DNA of 64,000 nt from Streptacidiphilus sp. ASG 303 (GCF_020991365.1 NZ_JAJLRA010000022.1:24678-88677), one strand, 5' to 3'. Shown: positions 8,959-18,339, numbered from the stretch's first letter. Numbers and translations are program-made. Notes: a model not told the origin generated them from the sequence alone.

Positions 8959-9867
8959 GTGAACCGGACCATCATGCTGCCGGCCACGCTGGAGGAGGCC
9001 GTCGAGGCGCTGGCCGCCGCGCCGGCCGCCGTCCCGGTCGCCGGCGGCACCGACCTCATGGGCGCCGTCAACGCCGGGCTGCTCCGCCCGCCCGCCCTCG
9101 TCGGCCTCGGCCGGATCAGCGAACTGCGCGGCTGGCGCTACGAGGACGGCGGCACCGCGGTCCTCGGCGCCGGGCTCACCCACGCCCGCATGGGCCGCCC
9201 CGACTTCGCCGCCCTCATCCCCGGCCTCGCCGACGCCGCCCGCACCGCCGGCCCCCCGCAGATCCGCAACTCCGGCACCCTCGGCGGCAACATCGCCACC
9301 GCCGACCCGGCCGGCGACACCCTCCCCGTGCTCGCCGCCCTGGAGGCCGCCGTCACCCTGACCGGCCCCGCCGGCTCCCGCGAGGTCCCGGTCAGCCACC
9401 TGCTCACCGGCCTCGACCCCATGCGCCCGGGCGAACTCCTCGGCTGGGTGCGGGTGCCGCTGCTGCACGCCCCGCAGGTCTACCTCAAGGCCACCGGCCG
9501 CAGCGGGCCCGCCCGCGCCGCCGCCTCGGTCGCCCTCGTCCTCGACCCGGCCCGCCGCGCCGTCCGCTGCGCGGTGGGCGCCGTCGCCCCGGTGCCGCTG
9601 CGGCCGCTGGAGGCCGAGGCGTGGGTCTCCACCTGCATCGACTGGGACGGCGAGCGCGGCATCGACCCGGCCGCCCTCACCGCCTTCGGCGAGTACGTCG
9701 CGGGCGCCTGCGTGCCCGACCCGCAGGCCCTGGCCGACCCCGGCGGCCCCGCCCCCGGGGCGGGCGACGGACCGGCCCCCGCCGGGGGGCCGCCCGCCGC
9801 GGCCCAGCGGCTCCGGCGTACGGTGGCGGTTCTGGCCCGACGTGCACTGGGGAGGGCGCTCAAGTGA
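8959..9867 (+). CDS. Molybdenum hydroxylase FAD-binding subunit
   Basis: 302 residues; the medium (CoxM/XdhB-type) subunit that passes electrons from the 2Fe-2S centres to FAD. The vanillyl-alcohol-oxidase-fold motifs are VAGGTDLMGA near 25-35 and RNSGTLGGNIATADPAGD near 95-112, both FAD-contacting. The C-terminal CO-dehydrogenase flavoprotein domain is present, followed by a Gly/Pro/Ala-rich tail. GTG 8959 is the start with upstream AGGACAGG; an internal ATG at 8974 is a less supported alternative. The stop overlaps the next start (GTGA), so it is the first gene of a tightly coupled three-gene operon. Confidence 0.88.
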   Translation: MNRTIMLPATLEEAVEALAAAPAAVPVAGGTDLMGAVNAGLLRPPALVGLGRISELRGWRYEDGGTAVLGAGLTHARMGRPDFAALIPGLADAARTAGPPQIRNSGTLGGNIATADPAGDTLPVLAALEAAVTLTGPAGSREVPVSHLLTGLDPMRPGELLGWVRVPLLHAPQVYLKATGRSGPARAAASVALVLDPARRAVRCAVGAVAPVPLRPLEAEAWVSTCIDWDGERGIDPAALTAFGEYVAGACVPDPQALADPGGPAPGAGDGPAPAGGPPAAAQRLRRTVAVLARRALGRALK

Positions 9868-11195
9868 CGGACCACCCGACCCCGGACGGCGGGCAGGACA
9901 CCGACGCGGCGCAGGGGTACGGCACGCCCGCCCCCGGCGGCCCGTACGACGGCGCCCCCCCGTTCGGTGACGCCCCGTTCGCCGACGCCCCCTACGGCGA
10001 CACCCCGTACGGCGACACCCCCTACGCGGCGGAGGAGCCGGGCGCGGAGGAGCACGGCGGGCACGGCACGCCCGCGTACGGGACGCCGGTGGGGGGCGCG
10101 GAGCGGCCCTGCGCCTCGTACACGCTGCGGGTCAACGGCGCCGACCGCCCGGTGGCCGACGCCTGGATCGGCGAGAGCCTGCTCTTCGTGCTGCGCGAGC
10201 GGCTGGGCCTGGCCGGCGCCAAGGACGGCTGCGAGCAGGGCGAGTGCGGTGCCTGCTCGGTGCAGGTGGACGGCCAGCTGGTGGCCTCCTGCCTCGTGCC
10301 CGCGGCCCTCGCCGCGGGCGGCGACATCCAGACCGTCGAGGGGCTCGTCGACGACGGCGTGCCCTCCGACGTGCAGCGGGCGCTGGCGGAGAGCGGCGCC
10401 GTGCAGTGCGGCTACTGCGTGCCGGGCCTCGCCATGGCCGTCCACGACCTGCTGCAGCGCAACCACCGGCCGAGCGACGTGGAGGCCCGGGAGGCGCTCT
10501 GCGGCAACCTGTGCCGCTGCACCGGCTACCAGGGCGTCCTGCGGGCCGTCCGCACGGTCGCCGGGGAGCGCGCCGCGGCCGCCGCCGAGCCGGAGCACAC
10601 CGCCCCCGCGTCCGAGGCGCCCGCGCAGGCCGACGGCGGCCCGGCCGCCCCCGCGCCGGCGGACCCGGCCCCGGCCGCCCCCGCGGCCGACGCCCCCGAT
10701 GTCCCCGCGGCCCCCCTTCCGGACCCCGGCGCCGAGCCGCCCGTGTACGCGGACGTCCCCCACCCGGGGTTCGAGCCCGCCCCCGGCGGCCCGGCCGCCG
10801 CCCCGCCGCCCCCTGCCGAGGTCGACCCCCTCTTCGGCCCCCTCGACGCCGTCCTGGAGGCCGCCGCGGCCCCGCAGGCCGGCGAGCCCGCCCCCGCCGC
10901 CTACGGCACCTACGCGCCCGACCCCTACGGCACGGGCGTCTACGCCGAGGAGCCGTACGCCGGCGCCTACCACCCCGACCCCTACCGGCAGAGCCACGGC
11001 GCGGACACCGCCCCCGTGCCCGACCTCTACACGCCGGACGGCCAGGCGGCCTACGATCCCGCGCACGGGCTGGGACCGCAGTACGGCGCGCACCCCGACC
11101 ACGGGACGCCGCCGTACGGCACCCCCGCCCCCGACGGCAGCCTCCCCCGGCCCCCGGCCGGGGGGACCCCCACTCCCCAGGATGACCGCGCATGA
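9864..11195 (+). CDS. Molybdenum hydroxylase 2Fe-2S subunit with long repetitive extensions
   Basis: 443 residues, far longer than the usual 150-180 for this subunit. The core (about 84-235) has a plant-ferredoxin-type cluster (C123, C128, C131, C143) and the helical cluster domain (C182, C185, C217, C219) with the QCGYCVPG and LCGNLCRCTGY motifs, so both 2Fe-2S centres should form. It is flanked by an N-terminal tail of about 80 residues with PYGDTPYGDTPY-type repeats and a C-terminal tail of about 200 residues rich in Pro, Ala, Tyr and Gly. Start GTG 9864 follows GGGGAGGG. It is coupled by 4-bp overlaps to both neighbours. Confidence 0.88.
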   Translation: MTDHPTPDGGQDTDAAQGYGTPAPGGPYDGAPPFGDAPFADAPYGDTPYGDTPYAAEEPGAEEHGGHGTPAYGTPVGGAERPCASYTLRVNGADRPVADAWIGESLLFVLRERLGLAGAKDGCEQGECGACSVQVDGQLVASCLVPAALAAGGDIQTVEGLVDDGVPSDVQRALAESGAVQCGYCVPGLAMAVHDLLQRNHRPSDVEAREALCGNLCRCTGYQGVLRAVRTVAGERAAAAAEPEHTAPASEAPAQADGGPAAPAPADPAPAAPAADAPDVPAAPLPDPGAEPPVYADVPHPGFEPAPGGPAAAPPPPAEVDPLFGPLDAVLEAAAAPQAGEPAPAAYGTYAPDPYGTGVYAEEPYAGAYHPDPYRQSHGADTAPVPDLYTPDGQAAYDPAHGLGPQYGAHPDHGTPPYGTPAPDGSLPRPPAGGTPTPQDDRA

Positions 11196-13615
11196 CCGCC
11201 CCCACCGACACCGCGTCCGGCGCCCCGGGCGCCGGACCCGCCCCCGAGCCCGGCAGCGCGGCCGGCGGCGTCCTCGGAAACGTGTTCGGAGCCCCGGCCG
11301 CCCCGGCCGAGCCCGCGGCCGGCGCCGCGGCGGAGGAGGCCGCCCCGGAGCCGGAGCCGTTCGGCCTCGGCAGCTCCCCGGTCCGCCAGGACGCCCTGCC
11401 CAAGGCCCTGGGCGTCTACCCCTACGCCGCCGACCTGTGGGCCGAGGGGCTGCTCTGGGGCGCCGTGCTGCGCTCCCCGCACCCGCACGCCCGCATCGTC
11501 TCCGTCGACGCCTCGGCCGCCCTGGCCCTGCCCGGCGTGCACGCCGTGGTGACCGCCGCCGACCTGCCGTCCGACCACGGGGGCCGCGCCGCCGGGGCCC
11601 CGCACGGCCCGGTGATCGCCGACCGGCCGGTGCTCGCCGCCGAGGTCGTCCGCCACCAGGGCGAGCCGGTCGCCGCCGTCGCCGCCGACCACCCCGACAC
11701 CGCCCGGCTGGCCGCGGCCGCCGTCGCCGTCGAGTACGAGGTGCTGGAGCCGGTCACCGACCCGGAGAAGTCCTTCCACGCCGGTCCGCTGCACCCGGAC
11801 GGCAACCTCTTCCGCCACCTGCCGCTGCGCTTCGGCGACCCGGACGCCGTCGGCGACGTGGTGGTGGAGGGCCTGTACCAGGTCGGCCGCCAGGACCCCG
11901 CGCCGATCGGCGCCGAGGCGGGCCTGGCCGTGCCCCGCCCCGACGGCGGCGTGGAGCTGCACGTCGCCTCCACCAACCCGCACGGCGACCGCGACCGCGC
12001 CGCCGCCTGCCTGGGCCTGGAGCCCGACCGGGTGCGGCTGGTCGTCACCGGCGTGCCCGGCGCCACCGCCGACCGCGAGGACCTCTCCTTCCAGGTCACC
12101 CTGGCCCTGCTGGCGCTGCGCACCGGACGCCCGGTCAAGATGGCGCTCGGCCGCGAGGATTCCTTCCACGCCCACGCCCACCGCCACCCGGCGCTGCTGC
12201 GCTACCGCCACCACGCCGACTCCCTCGGCCACCTGGTCAAGGTGGAGGCGCAGATCCTGCTGGACGGCGGCGCCTACGCCGACGTCTCCAGCGAGGCGCT
12301 GGCCGCGGCCGCCGCCTTCTCCGCCGGGCCCTACGTCGTCCCCCACGTCTTCGTCGACGCCTGGGCCGTGCGCACCAACAACCCGCCCGCCGGCCGCATG
12401 CGCGGCGAGGGCGCGCTCCAGGCGTGCTTCGCCTACGAGTCCCAGCTCGACAAGCTCGCCGCCAAGCTGGGCGTGGACCCGCTGGAGATCCGCCGCCGCA
12501 ACGCCATGGCCACCGGCGACCTGATGCCCACCGGACAGGCCGTCACCTGCCCCGCCCCCGTGGGCGCGCTGCTGGACGCGGTCGCCGCCGAGCCGCTGCC
12601 GCCGCTCCCGGTGGACGAGCCCGACACCGAGTGGCTGCTGCCGGGCGGCCCGCACGGCGCCGGCGACCCGGCCGCGGTGCGCCGCGGCATCGGCTACGCC
12701 GTGGGCATGGTGCACATGCTGGGCGCCGAGGGCGCCGACGAGGTCTCCACCGCCACCGTCCGCGTGAGCGGCGAGCAGGCCACCGTGATCTGCGCCGCCG
12801 TCGACGCGGGCCAGGGCTTCGCCACGCTGGCCCGGCAGGTCGTGCAGGACGTGCTGGGCGTCACCGACGTGTGGATCGCGCCCGTCGACACCGACCAGCC
12901 CGCCGCCGGGCCCACCGCCCGCGGCCGCCAGACCTGGGTGTCGGGCGGCGCGGTGGAGAAGGCCGCCCTGATGGTCCGCCACCAGCTGCTCCAGCCCATC
13001 GCGGCCAACTTCGGCATGTCCCCGGAGCTGCTCCAGATCGCCGACGGCAAGATCACCTCGTACGACGGGGTGCTCGGCATGCCGGTCTCCGAGGCGCTGG
13101 AGGGCAAGGAGCTCTGGGCCACCGCCCAGTGCCGCCCCCACCCCACCGAGCCCCTGGACGACGCGGGGCAGGGCGACGCCTTCGTCTCCGTCGCCTTCTG
13201 CGCGATGCGGGCCGTGGTCGACGTGGACATCGAGCTGGGCGCGGTCCGCGTGGTCGACGTGACGGTGGCCCAGGACGTGGGCCGGGCGCTGAACCCGCGC
13301 CAGATCGAGGCCCGGATCGAGGCCGGGGTCACCCAGGGCGTGGGCCTGGCGCTCCTGGAGGAGCTGCAGGCCGAGGACGGCCGCCTGGTCAACCCGTCCT
13401 TCACCGGCTACCGGCTGCCGACCGCGCTGGACACCCCCGAGGTGCGGATCGCGGCGCTGCTGGAGGAGCGCGACGTGGTGGCGAGCTTCGGGGCCAAGGC
13501 GGTCGGGGCTGCACCCGCCGTGGTCGCCCCGGCCGCCGTGGCCGCCGCCGTCCGTGCTGCCACGGGACGGCCCGTCACCCGCCTTCCTGTCCGGCCGCAG
13601 GACGCCGTCGTCTGA
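11192..13615 (+). CDS. Molybdenum hydroxylase molybdopterin-binding subunit
   Basis: 807 residues; the large xanthine dehydrogenase/aldehyde oxidase-family subunit that binds molybdopterin cytosine dinucleotide and hydroxylates the substrate. The N-terminal Ald_Xan_dh_C (a/b hammerhead) domain begins DALPKALGVYPYAADLW. Mo-binding blocks include GRQTWVSGGAVEKA and, near the C terminus, VTQGVGLALLEE with the expected active-site Glu. The CO-dehydrogenase loop AYxCSFR is absent, which argues for a purine- or aldehyde-type substrate instead of CO. The ATG at 11192 overlaps the previous stop. It is the last gene of the operon and convergent with a hydrolase. Confidence 0.9.
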   Translation: MTAPTDTASGAPGAGPAPEPGSAAGGVLGNVFGAPAAPAEPAAGAAAEEAAPEPEPFGLGSSPVRQDALPKALGVYPYAADLWAEGLLWGAVLRSPHPHARIVSVDASAALALPGVHAVVTAADLPSDHGGRAAGAPHGPVIADRPVLAAEVVRHQGEPVAAVAADHPDTARLAAAAVAVEYEVLEPVTDPEKSFHAGPLHPDGNLFRHLPLRFGDPDAVGDVVVEGLYQVGRQDPAPIGAEAGLAVPRPDGGVELHVASTNPHGDRDRAAACLGLEPDRVRLVVTGVPGATADREDLSFQVTLALLALRTGRPVKMALGREDSFHAHAHRHPALLRYRHHADSLGHLVKVEAQILLDGGAYADVSSEALAAAAAFSAGPYVVPHVFVDAWAVRTNNPPAGRMRGEGALQACFAYESQLDKLAAKLGVDPLEIRRRNAMATGDLMPTGQAVTCPAPVGALLDAVAAEPLPPLPVDEPDTEWLLPGGPHGAGDPAAVRRGIGYAVGMVHMLGAEGADEVSTATVRVSGEQATVICAAVDAGQGFATLARQVVQDVLGVTDVWIAPVDTDQPAAGPTARGRQTWVSGGAVEKAALMVRHQLLQPIAANFGMSPELLQIADGKITSYDGVLGMPVSEALEGKELWATAQCRPHPTEPLDDAGQGDAFVSVAFCAMRAVVDVDIELGAVRVVDVTVAQDVGRALNPRQIEARIEAGVTQGVGLALLEELQAEDGRLVNPSFTGYRLPTALDTPEVRIAALLEERDVVASFGAKAVGAAPAVVAPAAVAAAVRAATGRPVTRLPVRPQDAVV

Positions 13616-13751
13616 CCGTTGCGCCGGCCGACCTGCGGGACTGTCGTTTCACCACACCGTTGCCCGTACGTACGCGGCCGGACCCGCACCGGTTCGACGG
13701 CGGCCCGGCGGGCCGGCCGCGTCCGCCCTCCGCGCCCGCCCCGCGCCCGGC

Positions 13752-14660
13752 TCACCCGCCCGCGACGAACCCCGCCACCAGCCGCCGGAAGGCCTCCGGC
13801 TCGTCCACCCACGGGTAGTGGCCGCAGCCGGGCAGGGTGGTGTGGCGGGCGTCGGGGAACTGGGCCGCCACCACCCCGCCCGCCGCGACCCCGCTCGCGC
13901 CGTCCCGGTCGCCGGTCACCACCAGCACCGGGACCGCGAGGCCGCCCAGGGCGTCGGTGACCGCGCGCCGCGCCGCGTCGTCGACGCCCTGCCAGAAGGC
14001 GGCCCGCGGCACCGGGTGCAGCTGGTCCCCCTCGGCGGCGGCGTGCGCCTGCTGGCGGGGCCCCCAGTGCCCGTACGTCCCCGGCGCGACCCGCGTCAGC
14101 AGCCGCTTGATCTCGGCGAGCTCGTGCGCGGTCGCCAGCTTCTCCAGGGCCGCCACCGCCTCCGGGTACCAGGGCTCGTCCGACCGGCTGTGGAAGATCT
14201 CCTGCGCGTCGGCGGTCGGGCGGTCCTGCAGCCGGGTGCCGGGGGTGACCAGGACGAGGCGGCTCAGCCGCTCCGGGTGCCGGGCGGCGTAGGCCTGCGC
14301 GACCACGGCGGCGGCGGAGTGGCCGAGCAGGGCGATCCGCTCCAGGCCCAGGTGCGCCCGCAGCGCCTCGACGTCCTCGGCCAGCCGGGGGAAGGAGTAG
14401 CCGGCCGGGTCGACGCCGACCTGGGACTCGCCGGTGCCCCGCAGGTCGGGCACGACCAGCGTCAGCGCCCGGTCCAGTCCGCCGAGGTCCTCCAGGTAGG
14501 CGGCGTCCCGCCCGGGGCCGCCCGCCAGGCACACCAGGACCGGCGCGGCGCCCCCGCCGCCGTCCCCCGTGCCGCCGTGCGGGCCGTCGTCGGGCCCGGG
14601 GCCCAGCACGCGGTAGGCGAGGGAGGTGCCGTCGTACGACGCGTAGCGCTCCGTGGTCAT
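13752..14660 (-). CDS. Alpha/beta hydrolase (proline iminopeptidase-like)
   Basis: 302 residues. The oxyanion motif is LAGGPGRDAAYL (around 45-56) and the nucleophile elbow is GHSAAA with Ser115. The acid is probably the Asp in VVTGDRDGAS and the catalytic His is in GCGHYPWVDEPEAF. The GGPG motif and PDLRGTGES resemble proline iminopeptidase-type hydrolases, but the substrate is open. GAGGTCCC precedes the ATG at 14660. It is divergent from the MFS transporter across 123 bp, so the two may be co-regulated. Confidence 0.88.
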   Translation of the reverse strand: MTTERYASYDGTSLAYRVLGPGPDDGPHGGTGDGGGGAAPVLVCLAGGPGRDAAYLEDLGGLDRALTLVVPDLRGTGESQVGVDPAGYSFPRLAEDVEALRAHLGLERIALLGHSAAAVVAQAYAARHPERLSRLVLVTPGTRLQDRPTADAQEIFHSRSDEPWYPEAVAALEKLATAHELAEIKRLLTRVAPGTYGHWGPRQQAHAAAEGDQLHPVPRAAFWQGVDDAARRAVTDALGGLAVPVLVVTGDRDGASGVAAGGVVAAQFPDARHTTLPGCGHYPWVDEPEAFRRLVAGFVAGG

Positions 14661-14770
14661 GGGACCTCGTCTTCCCCGCCCGTCCCGGTCCGACGCGGCC
14701 CGGGGGACCAGGACCGCGGACCGACAGCCGACCGGACCAAAGGTCAGGAGCAAAAGGTGCAGTGAGGCCT

Positions 14771-14776
14771 TACCCT
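14771..14776 (+). promoter_or_regulatory. -10 box TACCCT, leaderless MFS gene
   Basis: TACCCT ends seven bases before the ATG at 14784. The bases between are pyrimidine-rich, with no Shine-Dalgarno sequence, so the transcript should be leaderless. Confidence 0.55.
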
Positions 14777-14783
14777 TTTCCCC

Positions 14784-16343
14784 ATGACCACCGCCTCCTC
14801 CCCGCGCACCGGACGCCGACCCGACGACCCCTCCGGCGGCCCCGGCACAGCGGCGGAACCGGAGGCGGAGGCCGGCGGGGTGCTCTCCGGCCCCTACCGG
14901 GCCCTCACCCTCGGCATCGTCTCCGTGGTCCTGCTGATCGCCTTCGAGGCCACGGCCGTCAACACCGCCATGCCGGTCGCCGCGCAGCACCTGCACGGCC
15001 TCGGCCTGTACGCCCTCGCCTTCTCCGGCTTCTTCACCACGAGCCTGCTCGCCATGGTGGTGTCGGGGGAGTGGTGCGACCGGCGCGGCCCCATGGCGCC
15101 GCTCTTCACCGGCATCGCCGTCTTCGCCGCCGGGCTGCTGGTCGCCGGCACCGCCGTCGGCATGTGGCCCTTCGTGGCCGGCCGCGCGGTGCAGGGCCTC
15201 GGCGCCGGACTGGTGATCGTCGCCCTGTACGTGGTGGTCGGCCGCGCCTACCCCGAGCGGTTGCGGCCCTCGGTCTTCGCGGCCTTCTCGGCCTCCTGGG
15301 TGCTGCCCTCGATCGTCGGCCCGGCGGTCGCCGGCACCGTCACCGAGAACCTCGGGTGGCGCTGGGTCTTCCTCGCCATCCCCGTGCTCGTGCTGCTGCC
15401 GCTCGCCGTGATGGGCCCGGCGCTGCGCCGCGCCGAGCGGGCCGAGCGGGAGCGCGGCGACGCGCCCCCGCCCTCCTGGGACCTCGACCGCCGCCGCATC
15501 CGCCTCGCCCTCGCCGTCTCGGTCGGCGCCGGGCTGCTCCAGTACGCCGGACAGCGCCTAGACGCGCTCGCACTGCTGCCCGCCGCCGCGGGCGCCGCGC
15601 TGCTCCTGCCCGCCGTGACCCGGCTGCTGCCGCCCGGCACCCTGCGGGCGGCCCGCGGGCTGCCCACCGTGATCCTGATGCGCGGCGTGGCGGCGGGGGC
15701 GTTCTTCGCGGCCGAGGCGTTCATCCCGCTCATGCTGGTCACCGAGCGGCACCTGACGCCGACCCTGGCCGGGCTCTCCCTCACCAGCGGCGGCCTGACC
15801 TGGGCGCTGGGCTCCTGGCTGCAGGGCCGCCCCGCCGCCCAGCGGCACCGCCACGCGATGATCCGGGCCGGGTTCGCGCTGACCGCGGCCGCCATCGCCG
15901 GAGCCGCCCTGGCCCTGGTCCCGGCGGTGCCGCCGGCGGTGGTCGCCGCCGCCTGGGCGGTGGGCGGCATCGGCATGGGGATGGCGGTCTCGTCGATCAG
16001 CGTCCTCATGATGAGCCTGTCCGCCCCGGACGAGGCGGGCGCCAACTCGGCCTCCCTCCAGGTCTGCGACGCCCTCGGCAACATCCTGCTGGTCGGCCTC
16101 GCCGGGGTGCTCTTCTCCGCGCTCGGCGGCGCCGCCCAGGCCGCCGCGACCGCCGGGGGCGCGGGGGCGGGCACGGGCAGCACCGGCGGCTTCGCCGTGG
16201 TGTTCGCCGTGATGACGGCGGTCGCGCTGCTCGGCGCGGCGCTCTCCGGCCGCACCCGCCCGGCGGCCGCCCGTACGGTGCCCGGCACGCCCGCCGGTGC
16301 GCCGGCGGAGCCGCCGCCCCCGGAGGCGCCCGACGGGGTGTGA
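14784..16343 (+). CDS. MFS transporter (drug:H+ antiporter type)
   Basis: 519 residues with about 14 predicted membrane helices, the DHA2-like size. Helix 1 is LTLGIVSVVLLIAFEATAVN, with TAMPVAAQHL directly after; motif A appears as GEWCDRRGPMAPLF after helix 2, and GRAVQGLGAGLVIVALYVVVGRAYPE is the conserved helix 4 segment. A hydrophilic loop with DLDRRRIR separates the halves. Likely proton-driven export of small hydrophobic compounds; the substrate is unknown. A start at ATG 14784 without a ribosome binding site fits the leaderless promoter. Confidence 0.9.
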   Translation: MTTASSPRTGRRPDDPSGGPGTAAEPEAEAGGVLSGPYRALTLGIVSVVLLIAFEATAVNTAMPVAAQHLHGLGLYALAFSGFFTTSLLAMVVSGEWCDRRGPMAPLFTGIAVFAAGLLVAGTAVGMWPFVAGRAVQGLGAGLVIVALYVVVGRAYPERLRPSVFAAFSASWVLPSIVGPAVAGTVTENLGWRWVFLAIPVLVLLPLAVMGPALRRAERAERERGDAPPPSWDLDRRRIRLALAVSVGAGLLQYAGQRLDALALLPAAAGAALLLPAVTRLLPPGTLRAARGLPTVILMRGVAAGAFFAAEAFIPLMLVTERHLTPTLAGLSLTSGGLTWALGSWLQGRPAAQRHRHAMIRAGFALTAAAIAGAALALVPAVPPAVVAAAWAVGGIGMGMAVSSISVLMMSLSAPDEAGANSASLQVCDALGNILLVGLAGVLFSALGGAAQAAATAGGAGAGTGSTGGFAVVFAVMTAVALLGAALSGRTRPAAARTVPGTPAGAPAEPPPPEAPDGV

Positions 16344-16369
16344 CGGGCACCCGACGCCCGCGGGGCCGG

Positions 16370-16375
16370 TAGTCT
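16370..16375 (+). promoter_or_regulatory. -10 box TAGTCT upstream of the helicase, about 72-nt leader
   Basis: TAGTCT predicts transcription start near 16382. That leaves a leader of roughly 72 bases before the GTG at 16455, containing CTGGGGCGATGCCCGA-like pairing potential. A TTG at 16383 lies exactly at the predicted +1 and is in frame, but the conserved protein begins at 16455. Confidence 0.5.
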
Positions 16376-16454
16376 TGGCGGGTTGTCCGACGACAGACCG
16401 GCTGGGTGTTGCGCCTCTGACCTGGGGCGATGCCCGACGAACCCCTCGGAGACC

Positions 16455-18239
16455 GTGAGTACCGCGACCACTTCCCACCACCTCTCCCCGGCCTTCCCCG
16501 GACGCGCCCCGTGGGGCACGGCGGGGAAGCTCCGCGCCTGGCAGCAGGGGGCCCTGGACAAGTACGTCGAGACCCAGCCGCGCGACTTCCTCGCGGTCGC
16601 GACGCCCGGCGCCGGCAAGACGACGTTCGCGCTGACGCTGGCGTCGTACCTGCTCCACAACCACCTGGTGCAGCAGGTGACGGTGGTCGCCCCGACCGAG
16701 CACCTGAAGAAGCAGTGGGCCGAGGCGGCGGCGCGGATAGGGATCCGGCTCGACCCGGCGTACTCCTCCGGACCGCTCTCCCGGGACTACCACGGCATCG
16801 TCGTCACCTACGCGGGCGTCGGCGTCAACCCGATGCTGCACCGCAACCGCACCGAGGGCCGCAAGACCCTGGTGATCATGGACGAGATCCACCACGCGGG
16901 CGACAGCAAGTCCTGGGGCGAGGCGTGCTTCGAGGCGTTCGAGCCCGCCACCCGGCGACTCGCCCTCACCGGCACGCCCTTCCGCTCGGACACCAACCCC
17001 ATCCCGTTCGTCAGCTACGAGGCGGGCTCCGACGGCATCCGCAAGAGCGTCGCCGACTACACCTACGGCTACGGGCACGCCCTCGCCGACCACGTCGTGC
17101 GGCCGGTGATCTTCCTCTCCTACAGCGGCAACATGCGCTGGCGCACCAAGGCCGGCGACGAGGTCGAGGCGCGGCTCGGCGAGCCCATGACCAAGGACGC
17201 CATCGCCCAGGCCTGGCGCACCGCCCTGTCCCCGCAGGGCGAGTGGATGCCCAACGTGCTGCGCGCCGCCGACCGGCGCCTCACCGAGGTCCGCAAGGCC
17301 GTCCCCGACGCGGGCGGCCTCGTCATCGCCTCCGACCAGACCGCCGCCCGCGCCTACGCCAAGATGATCCGCGAGCTCACCGGCCACCGCGCCACCCTCG
17401 TCCTCTCCGACGAGGCCGAGGCGTCCCAGCGGATCTCCGACTTCGCGGAGAGCGACGACCGGTGGATGGTCGCCGTCCGCATGGTCTCCGAGGGCGTCGA
17501 CGTGCCCCGGCTCGCGGTCGGCGTGTACGCCACCTCCATCTCCACGCCGCTCTTCTTCGCCCAGGCCGTCGGCCGCTTCGTCCGCGCCCGCAAGCGCGGC
17601 GAGACCGCGTCGGTCTTCCTGCCGTCGGTGCCGATGCTGCTGGGCTTCGCCAACGAGATGGAGCTGCAGCGCGACCACGTCCTGGACCGGCCCAAGAAGG
17701 AGAGCGAGGGGCTCTTCGACGAGGAGGACGCCCTCGTCGCCCAGGCCAACCAGGCCAAGGACGAGCCGGACGGCCAGCAGGAGGGGTTCTCCTTCGAGGC
17801 GCTGGAGTCGGACGCGGTCTTCGACCGGGTGCTGTACAACAGCATGGAGTTCGGCATGCAGGCCCACCCCGGGAGCGAGGAGGAGGAGGAGTACCTCGGC
17901 ATCCCCGGCCTGCTGGAGCCCGACCAGGTCCAGATGCTGCTGCAGAAGCGGCAGCACCGGCAGATCCAGCGCAGCAAGGCGAAGCCGGCCGAGGAGGCCG
18001 ACCTCCTGGAGGTGCCCGCCGAGAACCGGCCCGTCGTCACCCACCAGGAGCTGCGCGAGCTGCGCAAGGAGCTCAACACCCTGGTCGCCGCCTGGCACCA
18101 CCGCACCGGCCAGCCGCACGGCACCATCCACAACGAGCTGCGGCGGGTGTGCGGCGGGCCGCTGACGGCGCAGGCGACGGCCGGCCAGCTCAAGGGGCGC
18201 ATCGCCAAGATCCGCGAGTGGGCCTCCGCCGCGCGGTGA
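16455..18239 (+). CDS. DEAD/DEAH-box helicase, XPB/SSL2-like
   Basis: 594 residues in the Streptomyces-conserved form beginning STATTSHHLSPAFPGRAPWG. RecA domain 1 has Walker A ATPGAGKTT, motif Ia VVAPTEHLKKQW, motif II MDEIHH and motif III ALTGTPFRSD. RecA domain 2 has the motif V region MVSEGVDVPRLAVGVYAT and motif VI QAVGRFVRARKRGE. These are superfamily 2 motifs of DNA translocases; the cellular role is not established. A C-terminal region rich in acidic residues is followed by a helical domain (ELRELRKELNTLVAAW). GTG 16455 is preferred over in-frame TTG 16383 because conservation starts there and GGAG lies just upstream. Likely monocistronic. Confidence 0.88.
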   Translation: MSTATTSHHLSPAFPGRAPWGTAGKLRAWQQGALDKYVETQPRDFLAVATPGAGKTTFALTLASYLLHNHLVQQVTVVAPTEHLKKQWAEAAARIGIRLDPAYSSGPLSRDYHGIVVTYAGVGVNPMLHRNRTEGRKTLVIMDEIHHAGDSKSWGEACFEAFEPATRRLALTGTPFRSDTNPIPFVSYEAGSDGIRKSVADYTYGYGHALADHVVRPVIFLSYSGNMRWRTKAGDEVEARLGEPMTKDAIAQAWRTALSPQGEWMPNVLRAADRRLTEVRKAVPDAGGLVIASDQTAARAYAKMIRELTGHRATLVLSDEAEASQRISDFAESDDRWMVAVRMVSEGVDVPRLAVGVYATSISTPLFFAQAVGRFVRARKRGETASVFLPSVPMLLGFANEMELQRDHVLDRPKKESEGLFDEEDALVAQANQAKDEPDGQQEGFSFEALESDAVFDRVLYNSMEFGMQAHPGSEEEEEYLGIPGLLEPDQVQMLLQKRQHRQIQRSKAKPAEEADLLEVPAENRPVVTHQELRELRKELNTLVAAWHHRTGQPHGTIHNELRRVCGGPLTAQATAGQLKGRIAKIREWASAAR

Positions 18240-18339
18240 CCGGCGGCGCGGCCGGGGGCGGGGCCGGTGACGGGGCCGGGCGCGCGGCGGGGCGCCCGTG
18301 TGCGGGACTGTGCGGAACCGGGGGAGAAACGGTGGAGAC

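Noticed and set aside
8959..13615. Aerobic CO dehydrogenase (CoxMSL)
   Set aside because: The large subunit lacks the AYxCSFR active-site loop of true CoxL; better called a generic xanthine dehydrogenase/aldehyde oxidase-family enzyme.
9967..13818. 1283-codon plus-strand open frame
   Set aside because: Out-of-frame reading of the 2Fe-2S and molybdopterin subunit genes; composition is Arg/Pro/Ala only.
16383..16454. TTG start giving 24 extra residues on the helicase
   Set aside because: The extra residues do not resemble the conserved start of homologues; kept as a question in the findings only.
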